NCBI GenBank assembly: GCA_023664705.1
Contig: JAMPFE010000003.1
Location: forward strand, 91,217 to 155,216
Direction of reading: 5' to 3'
Source: Lachnospiraceae bacterium
Lineage (GTDB): Bacteria > Bacillota > Clostridia > Oscillospirales > Ruminococcaceae
Length of the DNA stretch: 64,000 nucleotides
The position numbers were made by a program, and so were the translations under genes. The notes below the pieces were generated by a model. It saw nothing but the letters and a program-made list of their open reading frames with translations. It had not been told where the DNA came from and searched no databases. Within the stretch, counting starts at the first letter, position 1. Each line of letters opens with the position of its first letter. This document shows positions 41,063 to 50,375 of this stretch, in pieces.

Positions 41063-44000
41063 ATGGGCTTGACCGCTAAATCAACGGGCAGCGGCGTGCT
41101 GTCTTCCGATATTCGCGTTGAAAAGAACGCTCCCGACGATAAGGTCATTGTTATCGCGGGCAACCCGAACGTCGGCAAAAGCACCGTTTTCAACGGGCTG
41201 ACGGGGCTTCATCAGCATACGGGCAACTGGCCCGGAAAGACCGTCTCCATTGCGCAGGGGGCGTGCCGCGGACGGGAGTTTTCCTATGTGCTGGTGGACG
41301 TTCCGGGGACGTATTCGCTGTTGGCGCACTCCGCCGAGGAGGAGGTCGCGCGGAACTTTATCTGCTTCGGCAAGCCCGACGCGGCTGTCGTCGTTTGCGA
41401 CGCGACCTGCCTTGAGCGAAGCCTCAATCTTGCCTTGCAGGTGATGGAGATTTGCCCGAAAACGCTTGTCTGCGTGAATTTGCTTGACGAGGCGAAGCGC
41501 CGCGGCATTGCCGTTGACCTCGGGAGGCTTGAGGAGCTTCTCGGAGTGCCCGTTGTGGGGACCTCCGCGCATAAGAAATCGTCGCTGAGAAGGATAACCG
41601 ACAAGCTGGACGAACTGTGCGGGGAGAAAATTGTTCCCGAGCCGCGGAAGCTGCGTTGCACGGAGCAGACAGAGCAAGCCGTTGTCGAGCCCGTGTTGGG
41701 GGAGAGTCTCGGGGAGGAAATTGTTCCCGAGCCGAGGAAGCTGCGCTGTACGGAGCAGACAGAGCAAGCTGTTGTCGAGGCGAGAAAGCTGCGCTGCATA
41801 GAGCCGATAGAGCAAGCCGTTGTCGAGCCCGTGTTGGGGGAGTGTCTCGGGGAGGAAATTGTTCCCGAGGCGAGAAAGCTGCGCTATACGGAGCAGACAG
41901 AGCAAGCTGTTCCCGAGCCGAGGAAGCTGTGTTGCACGGAGCCGACAGAGCAAGCCGTTTCGGTTGCCGAGCCCGTGTTGGGGGAGAGTCTCGGGGAGAA
42001 GAGCGTTGCAGAGCCGAGGAAGCTGCGCTATACGGAGCCAACAGTGCAAGCTGTTCCCGAGACGAGGAAGCTGCGCTGCACGGAGCCGACAGAGCAAGCC
42101 GTTTCGGTTGTTGAGCCTGTGTTGGGGGAGAGTCTCGGGGAGGAAATTGTTCCCGAGCCGGGGGAGCTGCGCTATACGGAGCCGACAGAGCAAGCCGTTG
42201 TCGAGCCCGTATCGGGGGAACATCTCGGGGGGAAAATCGTTCCCGAGACGAGGGAGCTGTGCTGCATGGAGCCGATAGGGCAAGCCGTTGTCGAGCCCGT
42301 GTTGGGGAAACGTCTCAGGGAGAAGAGCGTTGCAGAGCCGAGGAATCTGCGCTATACAGAGCCGACAGAGCAAGCCGTTGTCGAGCCCGTGTTGGGGGAG
42401 CGCCTCGGGGGGAAAATTGTTCCCGAGACGAGGGAGCTGCGCTATACGGAGCCGATAGAGCAAGCCGTCTCGGTTGTCGAGCCCGTGTCGGGGGAGCGTC
42501 TCGGGGAGAAGAGCGTTGCAGAGCCGAGGGAGCTGCGCTATACGGAGCCGATAGAGCAAGCCGTTGTTGAGCCCGTGTTGGGGGAGAGTCTCGGGGGGAA
42601 AATCGTTCCCGAGCCGAGGAAGCTGCGCTGCACGGAGCCGATAGAGCAAGCCGTTTTCGAGCCCGTGTTTGGGGAGTGTCTCGGGGGGAAGAGCGTTGCA
42701 GAGACGAGGAAGCTGCGCTATACGGAGCCGATAGGGCAAGCCGTTTCGGTTGTCGAGCCGACGCTGAAAAAGCACCTTGGGGAGGAAATTTCCGCGAGGT
42801 GGCTGGCGCTGCGGCTTATCGACGGGGACAGCTCGCTCGCCGACGAGATAGAGCGGTTTTTCGGCAAAAACCCGAACGATATCGAAGAGGTCTCGGGCGC
42901 GGTCGAGCGCGCAAAGAGCCTGCTTGCCGAAAACGGCATAACGTCGGACTGCCTGAAGGACAGGATAGTTTCCTGCATAATGCGCAACGCGGAGGAGGTC
43001 TGCGGCGAGTGCTGCCGAAGCGGGGGCTGCCGGGGGACGTTTTCGCGCGCCGACAAGATACTTACGAGCCGCGCTTTCGGGTATCCGATAATGCTGCTTA
43101 TGCTATTGTTGATATTTTGGATAACTATAGTTGGCGCAAACTATCCGAGCGAGCTGCTGAGCACCGCGCTGTTTTGGCTCGGAGACAGGCTCGGGGAGCT
43201 GCTGGGGGCGCTGAACGCTCCCGAATGGCTGCGCGGGCTGCTCGTCGACGGGGCGTACCGCGTGCTGGCTTGGGTGGTCGCGGTCATGCTGCCGCCGATG
43301 GCGATATTTTTTCCGCTTTTTACGTTGCTGGAGGACCTGGGGTATCTGCCGCGCGTGGCTTATAACCTCGACAAGCCGTTCTGCAAGTGCAGGGCTTGCG
43401 GAAAGCAGGCGCTGACGATGTGCATGGGCTTCGGATGCAACGCGGCGGGTATAGTGGGCTGCCGAATAATCGACAGCAAGCGCGAGCGCCTTATCGCGAT
43501 GCTGACGAATGCCTTTGTGCCGTGCAACGGGCGTTTTCCGATGATTTTGACGGTCATTTCGCTGTTCTTTGTGGGGGGCGCGATGGGCTTCGCGGGGAGC
43601 CTTCTGTCGGCGGCGGCGCTTACGGGGGTGATAGTCCTCGGCGTTGCGATGACGTTTCTGGTATCGAAAATACTCTCGGCGACGATACTGCGCGGAGAGC
43701 CGTCGTCGTTCACGCTGGAGCTGCCGCCGTTCCGCAAGCCGCAGTTCGGGAAGATACTGGTGCGCTCGCTGTTGGACAGGACGGTTTTCGTGCTCGGGAG
43801 AGCGGCGGCGGTCGCGGCGCCCGCGGGGCTGGCGATATGGCTGCTGGCGAACGTTTCCGTGGACGGGAGCACGCTGCTGAGCCTCGTTACGGGCTTTCTG
43901 GACCCGTTCGGGCGGTTTATCGGAATGGACGGCGTGATATTGACGGCGTTTCTGCTGGGGCTGCCCGCGAACGAGATAGTTATCCCGCTTATCGTGATGA

Positions 44001-44257
44001 CCTATATGCAGCAGGGGAGCCTTGCGGAGCTCGCGCCCGCGCAGATGCTCGAGCTGTTTACGGCGAACGGCTGGACGCCCGTGACGGCGGTGTGCGTGAT
44101 AATTTTCACGCTTATGCACTTTCCGTGCTCGACATCGCTGCTGACGATAAAAAAGGAGGCGGGCGGTTGGAAATGGGCGGCGCTCGCGTTCGTTATCCCG
44201 ACGGTGTGCGGCGTTGTTATCTGCGCCGTTATCGCAAATCTGGCGAGGATATTTTAG
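41063..44257 (+). CDS. feoB: FeoB ferrous iron transporter with large repeat insertion
   Basis: 1064 residues, against about 650-830 for most FeoB. The N-terminal G domain has G1 GNPNVGKST (33-41), G3 DVPGTYSL and G4 VNLLDEAK. The membrane part starts near residue 675 and includes the gate motifs YLPRVAYNLDKPF, MGFGCNAAGIVGCRI and NAFVPCNGRFPM. Between them, residues 189-573 are a tandem repeat of a 30-residue unit. Removing it leaves about 679 residues, a normal compact FeoB. The last unit continues smoothly into the native SARWLALRLIDGD segment, so the array seems to have grown from the protein's own linker. It ends overlapping recG, which converges. Confidence 0.95.
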   Translation: MGLTAKSTGSGVLSSDIRVEKNAPDDKVIVIAGNPNVGKSTVFNGLTGLHQHTGNWPGKTVSIAQGACRGREFSYVLVDVPGTYSLLAHSAEEEVARNFICFGKPDAAVVVCDATCLERSLNLALQVMEICPKTLVCVNLLDEAKRRGIAVDLGRLEELLGVPVVGTSAHKKSSLRRITDKLDELCGEKIVPEPRKLRCTEQTEQAVVEPVLGESLGEEIVPEPRKLRCTEQTEQAVVEARKLRCIEPIEQAVVEPVLGECLGEEIVPEARKLRYTEQTEQAVPEPRKLCCTEPTEQAVSVAEPVLGESLGEKSVAEPRKLRYTEPTVQAVPETRKLRCTEPTEQAVSVVEPVLGESLGEEIVPEPGELRYTEPTEQAVVEPVSGEHLGGKIVPETRELCCMEPIGQAVVEPVLGKRLREKSVAEPRNLRYTEPTEQAVVEPVLGERLGGKIVPETRELRYTEPIEQAVSVVEPVSGERLGEKSVAEPRELRYTEPIEQAVVEPVLGESLGGKIVPEPRKLRCTEPIEQAVFEPVFGECLGGKSVAETRKLRYTEPIGQAVSVVEPTLKKHLGEEISARWLALRLIDGDSSLADEIERFFGKNPNDIEEVSGAVERAKSLLAENGITSDCLKDRIVSCIMRNAEEVCGECCRSGGCRGTFSRADKILTSRAFGYPIMLLMLLLIFWITIVGANYPSELLSTALFWLGDRLGELLGALNAPEWLRGLLVDGAYRVLAWVVAVMLPPMAIFFPLFTLLEDLGYLPRVAYNLDKPFCKCRACGKQALTMCMGFGCNAAGIVGCRIIDSKRERLIAMLTNAFVPCNGRFPMILTVISLFFVGGAMGFAGSLLSAAALTGVIVLGVAMTFLVSKILSATILRGEPSSFTLELPPFRKPQFGKILVRSLLDRTVFVLGRAAAVAAPAGLAIWLLANVSVDGSTLLSLVTGFLDPFGRFIGMDGVILTAFLLGLPANEIVIPLIVMTYMQQGSLAELAPAQMLELFTANGWTPVTAVCVIIFTLMHFPCSTSLLTIKKEAGGWKWAALAFVIPTVCGVVICAVIANLARIF
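41627..42781 (+). repeat. In-frame coding minisatellite within feoB
   Basis: About 1155 bp, 385 codons. Eleven units of 30-48 residues and fourteen RKLRYTEPTEQAV-type cores. The typical unit reads KIVPEPRKLRCTEPTEQAVV then EPVLGESLGE. Longer units carry an internal extra core or an extra SV. All units are multiples of three, so the frame is kept. Several other frames, including the opposite strand from 42775 to 41081, are also free of stops because of the repeat composition. Confidence 0.95.
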
Positions 44258-46278
44258 TTCCAGCCGTATTCGTCGACATTGCCGAAAAGCTTTTCGACGT
44301 TTGCGCGCAGCCCCGCGTTTTCGGGCTTTTCGAGCCGCGCGTCCGTGCGGAGCAGCTCCGCAGCGAGCTTGTCTATCTCGCCGAGCTGCTCCGCGTTTTC
44401 GGCGAGGTCGGCGACCTTCATCGGCGGCAGACCGCTCTGCTCGCGCCCGAAGAAGTTGCCCGGACCGCGGAGCTGCAAGTCTATATCCGCGATCTTGTAG
44501 CCGTCGGTGGTGTCGACCATTGCCTTGGTGCGGGCGCGCGTGTACTCGGATTTGTTGTCGGTAAGCAGTATGCAGAAGCTCTGCTCCGAGCCGCGCCCGA
44601 CGCGCCCGCGGAGCTGGTGGAGCTGCGAGAGCCCGAACTGCTCGGCGTTCTCGATAAGCATAACGACCGCGTTCGGCACGTCGATGCCGACCTCGATGAC
44701 CGTCGTCGAGATGAGGAGCTTGAGCTTGTTGTCGCGGAAATCGTTCATTACGGCGTCCTTGTCCGCCTGCTTCATTCTGCCGTACAGCAAGCCCGTGGGA
44801 ATGCCCGCGAACTCGCCGCTTGTGAGCTTGTTGTAATACTCTATGGCGCTCTTTTTTTCGCTTGCGTCGTTTTCGCTTTGTTCTACTCTCGGACAAACTA
44901 TGAACGCCTGCCGACCCGCGGCGATGTGCTTTTTGATGAAATTGTACACGCGCGTGCGGAAGCCGGAATCGACGGCGTAGGTCTTTATCGGAATGCGCCC
45001 TTTCGGCATTTCGTTCAGTATCGAGACGTCGAGGTCGCCGTAAACGATGAGCGCGAGCGTTCTCGGGATGGGGGTCGCGGACATCGCCATGATATGCGGA
45101 TTTGCGCCCTTTTCGGCGAGCTCCGAGCGCTGCCCGACGCCGAAACGGTGCTGCTCGTCGACGATGACGAGCCCGAGACGCTTTATCGCGACGGACTTTT
45201 GTATCAGCGCGTGAGTGCCGATGAGGACTTCTGTTTCGCCGTCCTCGGCAGCCTTGCGCGCTTTCTTTTTCTCGGCGGCGGTCATGCTGCCCGAAAGCAG
45301 CCCGACGGTCACGCCGAGGGGCTCCAGAAAGGCGCGGAACGTGTCGTAATGCTGCCGAGCGAGCACCTCCGTAGGCGCCATGACGAGCGTTGTAAAGCCG
45401 TTGCAGCGCGCGAAATACGCCGCCGCCGCCGCGACCATGGTCTTGCCCGAGCCGACGTCGCCCTGTATCAGGCGGTTCATCGGGTAGAGGCGCTTCATAT
45501 CGGCGACGCAGTCGCTGACGGCATTTAGCTGCGCGTTGGTGGGCGTGAACGGCAGCGAGGCGTAGAACCTATTCATATCGACGTCGGTCATTACCGCGCC
45601 CGAGAGCGTTCTGCCGCGGTTTTTCAGCTGCGACAGCCCGAGCTTCAGCGTGAGAAGCTCCTCGAATACAAGGCGCTTGCGCGCGGCTTGGTACTCTTCG
45701 CGGCTTTTCGGGAAGTGGATTTTGCGCATTGCCTCGTCCGCGCCGAGCAGCGAATATTTCTCCAAGACGCTTTCGGGGAGCGTTTCGGGGCGCTTGACGA
45801 GCGAGAGCGCGGTTTTCATATTCGCGATGACCGTGCTGTTCGCAAGCCCCGTTGTGAGCGGGTATTTCGGGAGGAGACCCTCCTCGGTCGGCGGCACGAA
45901 CTGCGGCGAGGAGATCTGCAGGTTCATGGGGTCGCCGACTATTTTGCCGTAAAAAATATACTCTTTGTTTAAAACAAGCTTGTCGAAAGTATACACGGAG
46001 TTGAAAAATACCGCCGTTATCTCGCCCTCGCCGTCGGTGAGCAGTGCCCTGTACACGGACACTCTCCCGGAATACCCCGAGGGATAGCGTTTGCTTGCGA
46101 CAACGGCGCGAAAGGCGCAGACCTCGCCGATCTCCGCCCCGCGTATGGTTTTCGTATTTGTAAAATCCACATAATCGCGCGGGTAATGCTCCGTAAGGCG
46201 CTCGGCGGTCTCGATGCCGAGCCTTTTGTACAGCTCCGCTTTTTTCGGGCCTACGCCTTTGAGATACGTTATTTCCAT
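44254..46278 (-). CDS. recG: ATP-dependent DNA helicase RecG
   Basis: 674 residues. N-terminal wedge domain (VGPKKAELYKRLGIETAERL at about 8-27), then helicase motifs QGDVGSGKTMVA, VDEQHRFGVGQR, MSATPIPRTLA and LHQLRGRVGRG. RecG remodels stalled replication forks and branched DNA. Last gene of a minus-strand operon after the DAK2 protein; its stop overlaps that of feoB on the other strand. Confidence 0.97.
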   Translation of the reverse strand: MEITYLKGVGPKKAELYKRLGIETAERLTEHYPRDYVDFTNTKTIRGAEIGEVCAFRAVVASKRYPSGYSGRVSVYRALLTDGEGEITAVFFNSVYTFDKLVLNKEYIFYGKIVGDPMNLQISSPQFVPPTEEGLLPKYPLTTGLANSTVIANMKTALSLVKRPETLPESVLEKYSLLGADEAMRKIHFPKSREEYQAARKRLVFEELLTLKLGLSQLKNRGRTLSGAVMTDVDMNRFYASLPFTPTNAQLNAVSDCVADMKRLYPMNRLIQGDVGSGKTMVAAAAAYFARCNGFTTLVMAPTEVLARQHYDTFRAFLEPLGVTVGLLSGSMTAAEKKKARKAAEDGETEVLIGTHALIQKSVAIKRLGLVIVDEQHRFGVGQRSELAEKGANPHIMAMSATPIPRTLALIVYGDLDVSILNEMPKGRIPIKTYAVDSGFRTRVYNFIKKHIAAGRQAFIVCPRVEQSENDASEKKSAIEYYNKLTSGEFAGIPTGLLYGRMKQADKDAVMNDFRDNKLKLLISTTVIEVGIDVPNAVVMLIENAEQFGLSQLHQLRGRVGRGSEQSFCILLTDNKSEYTRARTKAMVDTTDGYKIADIDLQLRGPGNFFGREQSGLPPMKVADLAENAEQLGEIDKLAAELLRTDARLEKPENAGLRANVEKLFGNVDEYGWN

Positions 46279-46286
46279 ATTTTACC

Positions 46287-47918
46287 TTACTCGACCGAGA
46301 TTATGTAGTAATACACGGGCTGACCGCCGTTTACCAGCACAACATCGATATCGCCGCTTATCCTCGCGCGCAGAGCCTCGTAAGCCTCGTTTGCGTCCTC
46401 GTCGGAAACGTCCGAGCCGTACATTACCGTGATGTAGCTCGACGAGGAGGACACAAGGCGCTTCGTGAGCTTTATCAGCGCCTTTGTGAGGTTCTTTTCC
46501 GTGAACACTATCTTGCCGTTGTCCATGGCAAGGATCTCGCCCTGCTTTATCTTGTGACCGTCGTACTCGCTGTCGCGCACGGCGAACGTTATCTGACCGC
46601 TGGCAACGTTGTCGATAGCCTCGGTCATGGCGCTTCTGTTCGACTTGAAATCTCTGTCGGGGTCGTAGCTCATCATCGCGGAAATGCCCTGCGGAATGGT
46701 GCGCGTCTGGAGCACGCAGACGTTCCTGTCCGCGAGCTTGACCGCCTGCTCGGCAGCCATTATGATATTCTTGTTGTTCGGCAGCACGAAAACATTGTGC
46801 GCGGGGGTCTGCTCGACAGCCTCGAGAATGTCCTCGGTGGAGGGGTTCATGGTCTGCCCGCCGCGGACGACGTTGTCCACGCCGAGATCCTTGAACAGCG
46901 CCTCGATGCCCGCGCCCGCCGCCACAGCGACAAAGCCCGTGTCCCCGGTAGGCTCGACGGGAGCCTTTTTGTGGCTTTGGGCAGCCTTATCCGCCTTGAT
47001 GAGGCTTTTGTTCTGCTCGCGGATATTCTCGACGGTCACTTTTGTGAGCTCGCCGAACTTCAAGCCCTCCTCGAGAGCCTTTCCGGGGTGGTCGGTGTGG
47101 ACGTTCGCCTTTATCAGCTCCTCGTCGTCGACAACGACAACGCAGTCGCCGATAGTCTCAAGATACGCGCGCAATGCCGAAACGTCCTTCGAGTTGCCGC
47201 GCTGTATTGAAAACTCCGCGGAATAGCCGAACTTGACCTCCTCCTCGGCGGCGGCGACGGCGGCGGGAGCGGCGGGCTTGACCTCGTCGGCGTTCTCTAT
47301 CACGGCGCCGCCCGAGATGACGCTCAGCATGCCCTCGAGAATGACGATAAAGCCCATGCCGCCCGCGTCCACGACGCCCGCCTTTTTAAGCGCGGGGAGC
47401 AGCTCGGGGGTCTTTTCGAGGGAGATCTTCGCGGCTTCGATGTACTTTTCGAGGAACTCGGCTGCCGAGACGTTCTTTTCGGCGGCGGAGACTGTGTTCT
47501 CATAGCCCTCTCTCGCGACGGTGAGTATGGTGCCCTCGGTGGGCTTCATGACGGATTTGTAAGCCGCGTCCACGCCGAGCTTCAGCGAAGCGGACAAGTC
47601 CGCCGCCGAGGCGGTTTCCTTGCCCGAAAGCCCTTTGGAGAGCCCCCTGAATATCAGCGAGAGGATAACGCCCGAGTTTCCGCGCGCGCCGCGAAGCATC
47701 GCCGAGGCAGCCTTTTTCGCGACCTCGCCGACCGCCGCGCCGTCGGAGGTGTTTTTCAGCTCCCCGACCGCGTTCTTTATCGTCATCGACATATTCGTTC
47801 CCGTATCGCCGTCGGGCACGGGGAACACGTTGAGCTCGTCGACCTCCCGACTGTGATTGTAAATATTGTTCGCTCCCGAAATAACGGCGTCGCGGAGCGT
47901 TTTTCCAGTAATTGTCAT
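46287..47918 (-). CDS. DAK2 domain fatty acid kinase-like protein (FakA/YloV)
   Basis: 543 residues. N-terminal DhaL/DAK2 domain with PVPDGDTGTNMSMTIKNAV (about 32-50) that binds ATP-magnesium, and GARGNSGVILSLIFRG. The middle and C-terminal parts match the YloV architecture (DUF1949-like fold). In Firmicutes FakA phosphorylates fatty acids carried by FakB for use in phospholipid synthesis. The upstream Asp23 gene and downstream recG are the standard Firmicute arrangement. Confidence 0.92.
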   Translation of the reverse strand: MTITGKTLRDAVISGANNIYNHSREVDELNVFPVPDGDTGTNMSMTIKNAVGELKNTSDGAAVGEVAKKAASAMLRGARGNSGVILSLIFRGLSKGLSGKETASAADLSASLKLGVDAAYKSVMKPTEGTILTVAREGYENTVSAAEKNVSAAEFLEKYIEAAKISLEKTPELLPALKKAGVVDAGGMGFIVILEGMLSVISGGAVIENADEVKPAAPAAVAAAEEEVKFGYSAEFSIQRGNSKDVSALRAYLETIGDCVVVVDDEELIKANVHTDHPGKALEEGLKFGELTKVTVENIREQNKSLIKADKAAQSHKKAPVEPTGDTGFVAVAAGAGIEALFKDLGVDNVVRGGQTMNPSTEDILEAVEQTPAHNVFVLPNNKNIIMAAEQAVKLADRNVCVLQTRTIPQGISAMMSYDPDRDFKSNRSAMTEAIDNVASGQITFAVRDSEYDGHKIKQGEILAMDNGKIVFTEKNLTKALIKLTKRLVSSSSSYITVMYGSDVSDEDANEAYEALRARISGDIDVVLVNGGQPVYYYIISVE

Positions 47919-47939
47919 CGTCCGAATTTTCCTTCCTTA

Positions 47940-48302
47940 TTATACTCTGATAGAGTCGACGTAAACGTTTACCTTTTCCACGCCGATGCCCGTGCTCTGC
48001 TCGACCGTATAGCCGACCTTGTTTATTATCGACCTTACGACCGCGTTCATATTCACGCCGTACATCAGCGAGATATGCAAATCGATAAGCAGCTTATCCT
48101 TGATAAACCGCACCCTTACGCCGCGCTCGGCGGCGCTTTTGTTCTTTTTCGTGAGCGGGAACGCCGCCGCGAGCGTTTCGCGGACGCCCGACACGTTCAT
48201 CGAAATTACGCCGAAGCACTTCGTTACCGTGTTGCCGATAAGCTCCGAGAAATACTCGGGGGATATTGTTATTTTTCCGACATGATTTTGCAAACTGACC
48301 AT
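47940..48302 (-). CDS. Asp23/Gls24 family protein (YloU)
   Basis: 120 residues from the ATG at 48302, which has AGGAGG upstream; a frame extension of seven residues overlaps ispE. Family pattern: GKITISPEYFSELIGNTVTK and the late GYTVEQSTGIGVEKVNVYVD. Small cytoplasmic protein linked with envelope stress in staphylococci and usually paired with the DAK2 gene, as here. It starts within two bases of the ispE stop. Confidence 0.9.
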   Translation of the reverse strand: MVSLQNHVGKITISPEYFSELIGNTVTKCFGVISMNVSGVRETLAAAFPLTKKNKSAAERGVRVRFIKDKLLIDLHISLMYGVNMNAVVRSIINKVGYTVEQSTGIGVEKVNVYVDSIRV

Positions 48303-48303
48303 A

Positions 48304-49203
48304 TTAACCTCCTGCCGCGTCATTAGTTAAATCGTTATCGTCCGTTTTGAGTTCCGTTATCTTTGTCCCGTATTTCAGCGGTTTGCAAACCGCCGTAAAG
48401 CAGCTCGGGAACTCCCTTGCCGCGTTTGCCGCGGACTGCTCGTCGGGGAACACCCCGAACACCGCCGAGCCGCTCCCCGTAAGGCACGCGCCCTCCGCGC
48501 CGAGCTCCTTGAGCCGCTCGGTCATACCGTCTATCTTCTCGTTTTCGTACAGCTCCTTGAACACGTTGTAGAGCTGCCCGGGGAAATCCTCTCCCGACTT
48601 GAGGAAGCGCTTCATGGCGTTCCTCTGCGGCATGGGGGCTTGGTCGTAGCTGAAATACGCCCCGTGGGTATCGCAGAGGAAATCGGGCATGACCACCAGA
48701 TAGACCCTCTCGGGGAGCTCGACCTCGTTTCGGATATCGTCGCCGATGCCGCGGCAGAGCTTGGTCCCACCCGCGACGCAGAACGGCACGTCCGCGCCCG
48801 TCCGCGCCGCGGCTTTCAGCAGCTGCGGCATGCCGAGCGGCTCGCCGAGAAGCTTGTTCAAGCCGATCATGACCGCCGCCGCGTCGGCGCTTCCGCCGCC
48901 CATTCCCGCCGCGCAGGGTATCCTTTTATCGATGAATATCTCGCACGCGGGATAGCTCCGCGCGGCGGTATAGAAATAATTCGCCGCTTTAAAGCAGATG
49001 TTCTTCCTGCCCTGCGGTATTTTCGAGTCGGAGCACTCCACCGTCGTTGCGCCGACGCTGCCGTCGGTCTTTATCGTGACTATATCGCACAAGTCTATGC
49101 TCTGCATGACGGTTTCCAGCAAATGGTAGCCATCGTGGCGCCTGCCCGTGATGTCGAGGTACAAATTCAGCTTTGCGTAAGCGCAGAGGGATATTTCCTT
49201 CAC
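48304..49203 (-). CDS. ispE: 4-diphosphocytidyl-2-C-methyl-D-erythritol kinase
   Basis: 299 residues. GHMP kinase that phosphorylates CDP-ME in the MEP isoprenoid pathway. Motifs: AKLNLYLDITGRRHDGYH (about 10-27), ATP loop PCAAGMGGGSADAAA (about 95-109), and the C-terminal LTGSGSAVFGVF. ATGA overlap with the aminotransferase upstream. Confidence 0.96.
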   Translation of the reverse strand: MKEISLCAYAKLNLYLDITGRRHDGYHLLETVMQSIDLCDIVTIKTDGSVGATTVECSDSKIPQGRKNICFKAANYFYTAARSYPACEIFIDKRIPCAAGMGGGSADAAAVMIGLNKLLGEPLGMPQLLKAAARTGADVPFCVAGGTKLCRGIGDDIRNEVELPERVYLVVMPDFLCDTHGAYFSYDQAPMPQRNAMKRFLKSGEDFPGQLYNVFKELYENEKIDGMTERLKELGAEGACLTGSGSAVFGVFPDEQSAANAAREFPSCFTAVCKPLKYGTKITELKTDDNDLTNDAAGG

Positions 49204-50375
49204 TTCTTCAACTCCTCAAGAAACTCGCGTATTCTCGCGAGAGCCGTGGTGAGGTGCGCCACCGAATACGCGTAGGAAACGCGCACGAAGCCCTCGCCGC
49301 TTTCGCCGAACGCCGAGCCCGGCACCACAGCGACCTTTTTTTCATACACGAGCCGCTCGCAGAACTCCGCGCTGGTCATGCCCGTGGAGCGTATGCACGG
49401 GAACACGTAGAACGCGCCCTCGGGCTCGAAGCAGTCCAGCCCCATATCGTTGAAGCCCTTGACGACGAGCCGCCGCCGCATATCGTATTCCCCGACCATA
49501 TGCTCAACGTCCGCGGCGCATTTTTCCATTGCGGCTATCGCGGCGTACTGGCTGACCGTCGGGCTTGACATTATGCAGTACTGATGAAGCTTGAGCATCT
49601 GCTTTATTATCGGCTGCGGTCCCGCGACGTATCCGAGCCGCCAGCCCGTCATGGCGTATGCCTTGGAAAAGCCGCTGATGACGAGCGTCCTCTCGCGCAT
49701 GCCCTCCATTTCGGCAATGGAGACGTGCTTTTCGCCGTTGTAGGTCATTTCGGCGTAGATCTCGTCGCTGGCTATGATGATATCCGTGCCGCGCAGGACC
49801 TCCGCTATCGCCTCCAAGTCTCCGCGGCGCATAACGGCGCCCGTGGGGTTGTTGGGGTACGGGAGGACGAGCAGCTTTGTTTTCGGGGTTATCTTCTCCT
49901 TCAGAGCCGCCGCCGTAAGACGGAATTTATCCTCGGCTTTGGTGACGATGGGCACTGCCGTGCCGCCCATCATTGAAACGATAGGCGAATAGCAGACGAA
50001 GCTCGGCTCGGGAACCAACACTTCATCGCCCGGTTCTATCATAGCGCGCACCGCGAGGTCGATAGCCTCCGAGCCCCCTACGGTAATGATGACCTCCTTT
50101 TCGGGGTCGTATTCCGTATGTATGAAGCCTTGCAGATATTTGCAGACGGTCTTTCGCAGCTCTATAAGCCCGCTGTTGGCGGTGTAGGCGGTCTTGCCCT
50201 TTTCGAGGATATTGATGGCCTCCTTGCGGGCAGCCCAAGGGGTCTTGAAGTCGGGCTCGCCGATAGACAGCGAGATAACGCCCTCGACCTGCTGAGCGAT
50301 GTCGAAAAACTTCCGTATGCCCGACGGCTGAATATCCCGAATTTTCTGCGGAATTATCTTATCGTAATCTATCAC
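49200..50375 (-). CDS. Class I PLP-dependent aminotransferase
   Basis: 391 residues from a GTG that overlaps the upstream Lrp stop. Fold type I: YPNNPTGAVM near 167, SDEIYAEMTY near 200 and the PLP lysine in SGFSKAYAMTGWRLGY near 230. It belongs to the AspC/aromatic/alanine aminotransferase group; substrate not determinable. Coupling with an Lrp/AsnC regulator suggests amino acid-responsive control. Confidence 0.92.
   Translation of the reverse strand: MIDYDKIIPQKIRDIQPSGIRKFFDIAQQVEGVISLSIGEPDFKTPWAARKEAINILEKGKTAYTANSGLIELRKTVCKYLQGFIHTEYDPEKEVIITVGGSEAIDLAVRAMIEPGDEVLVPEPSFVCYSPIVSMMGGTAVPIVTKAEDKFRLTAAALKEKITPKTKLLVLPYPNNPTGAVMRRGDLEAIAEVLRGTDIIIASDEIYAEMTYNGEKHVSIAEMEGMRERTLVISGFSKAYAMTGWRLGYVAGPQPIIKQMLKLHQYCIMSSPTVSQYAAIAAMEKCAADVEHMVGEYDMRRRLVVKGFNDMGLDCFEPEGAFYVFPCIRSTGMTSAEFCERLVYEKKVAVVPGSAFGESGEGFVRVSYAYSVAHLTTALARIREFLEELKK

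Noticed and set aside
41081..42775. 564-codon minus-strand open frame
   Set aside because: Lies wholly within feoB and exists because the repeat has no stops on that strand. No ribosome binding site or family similarity.
41627..42781. CRISPR-like array of regularly spaced repeats
   Set aside because: Units are contiguous, lack unique spacers, keep the feoB frame and lie between its two conserved domains. No cas genes are present.
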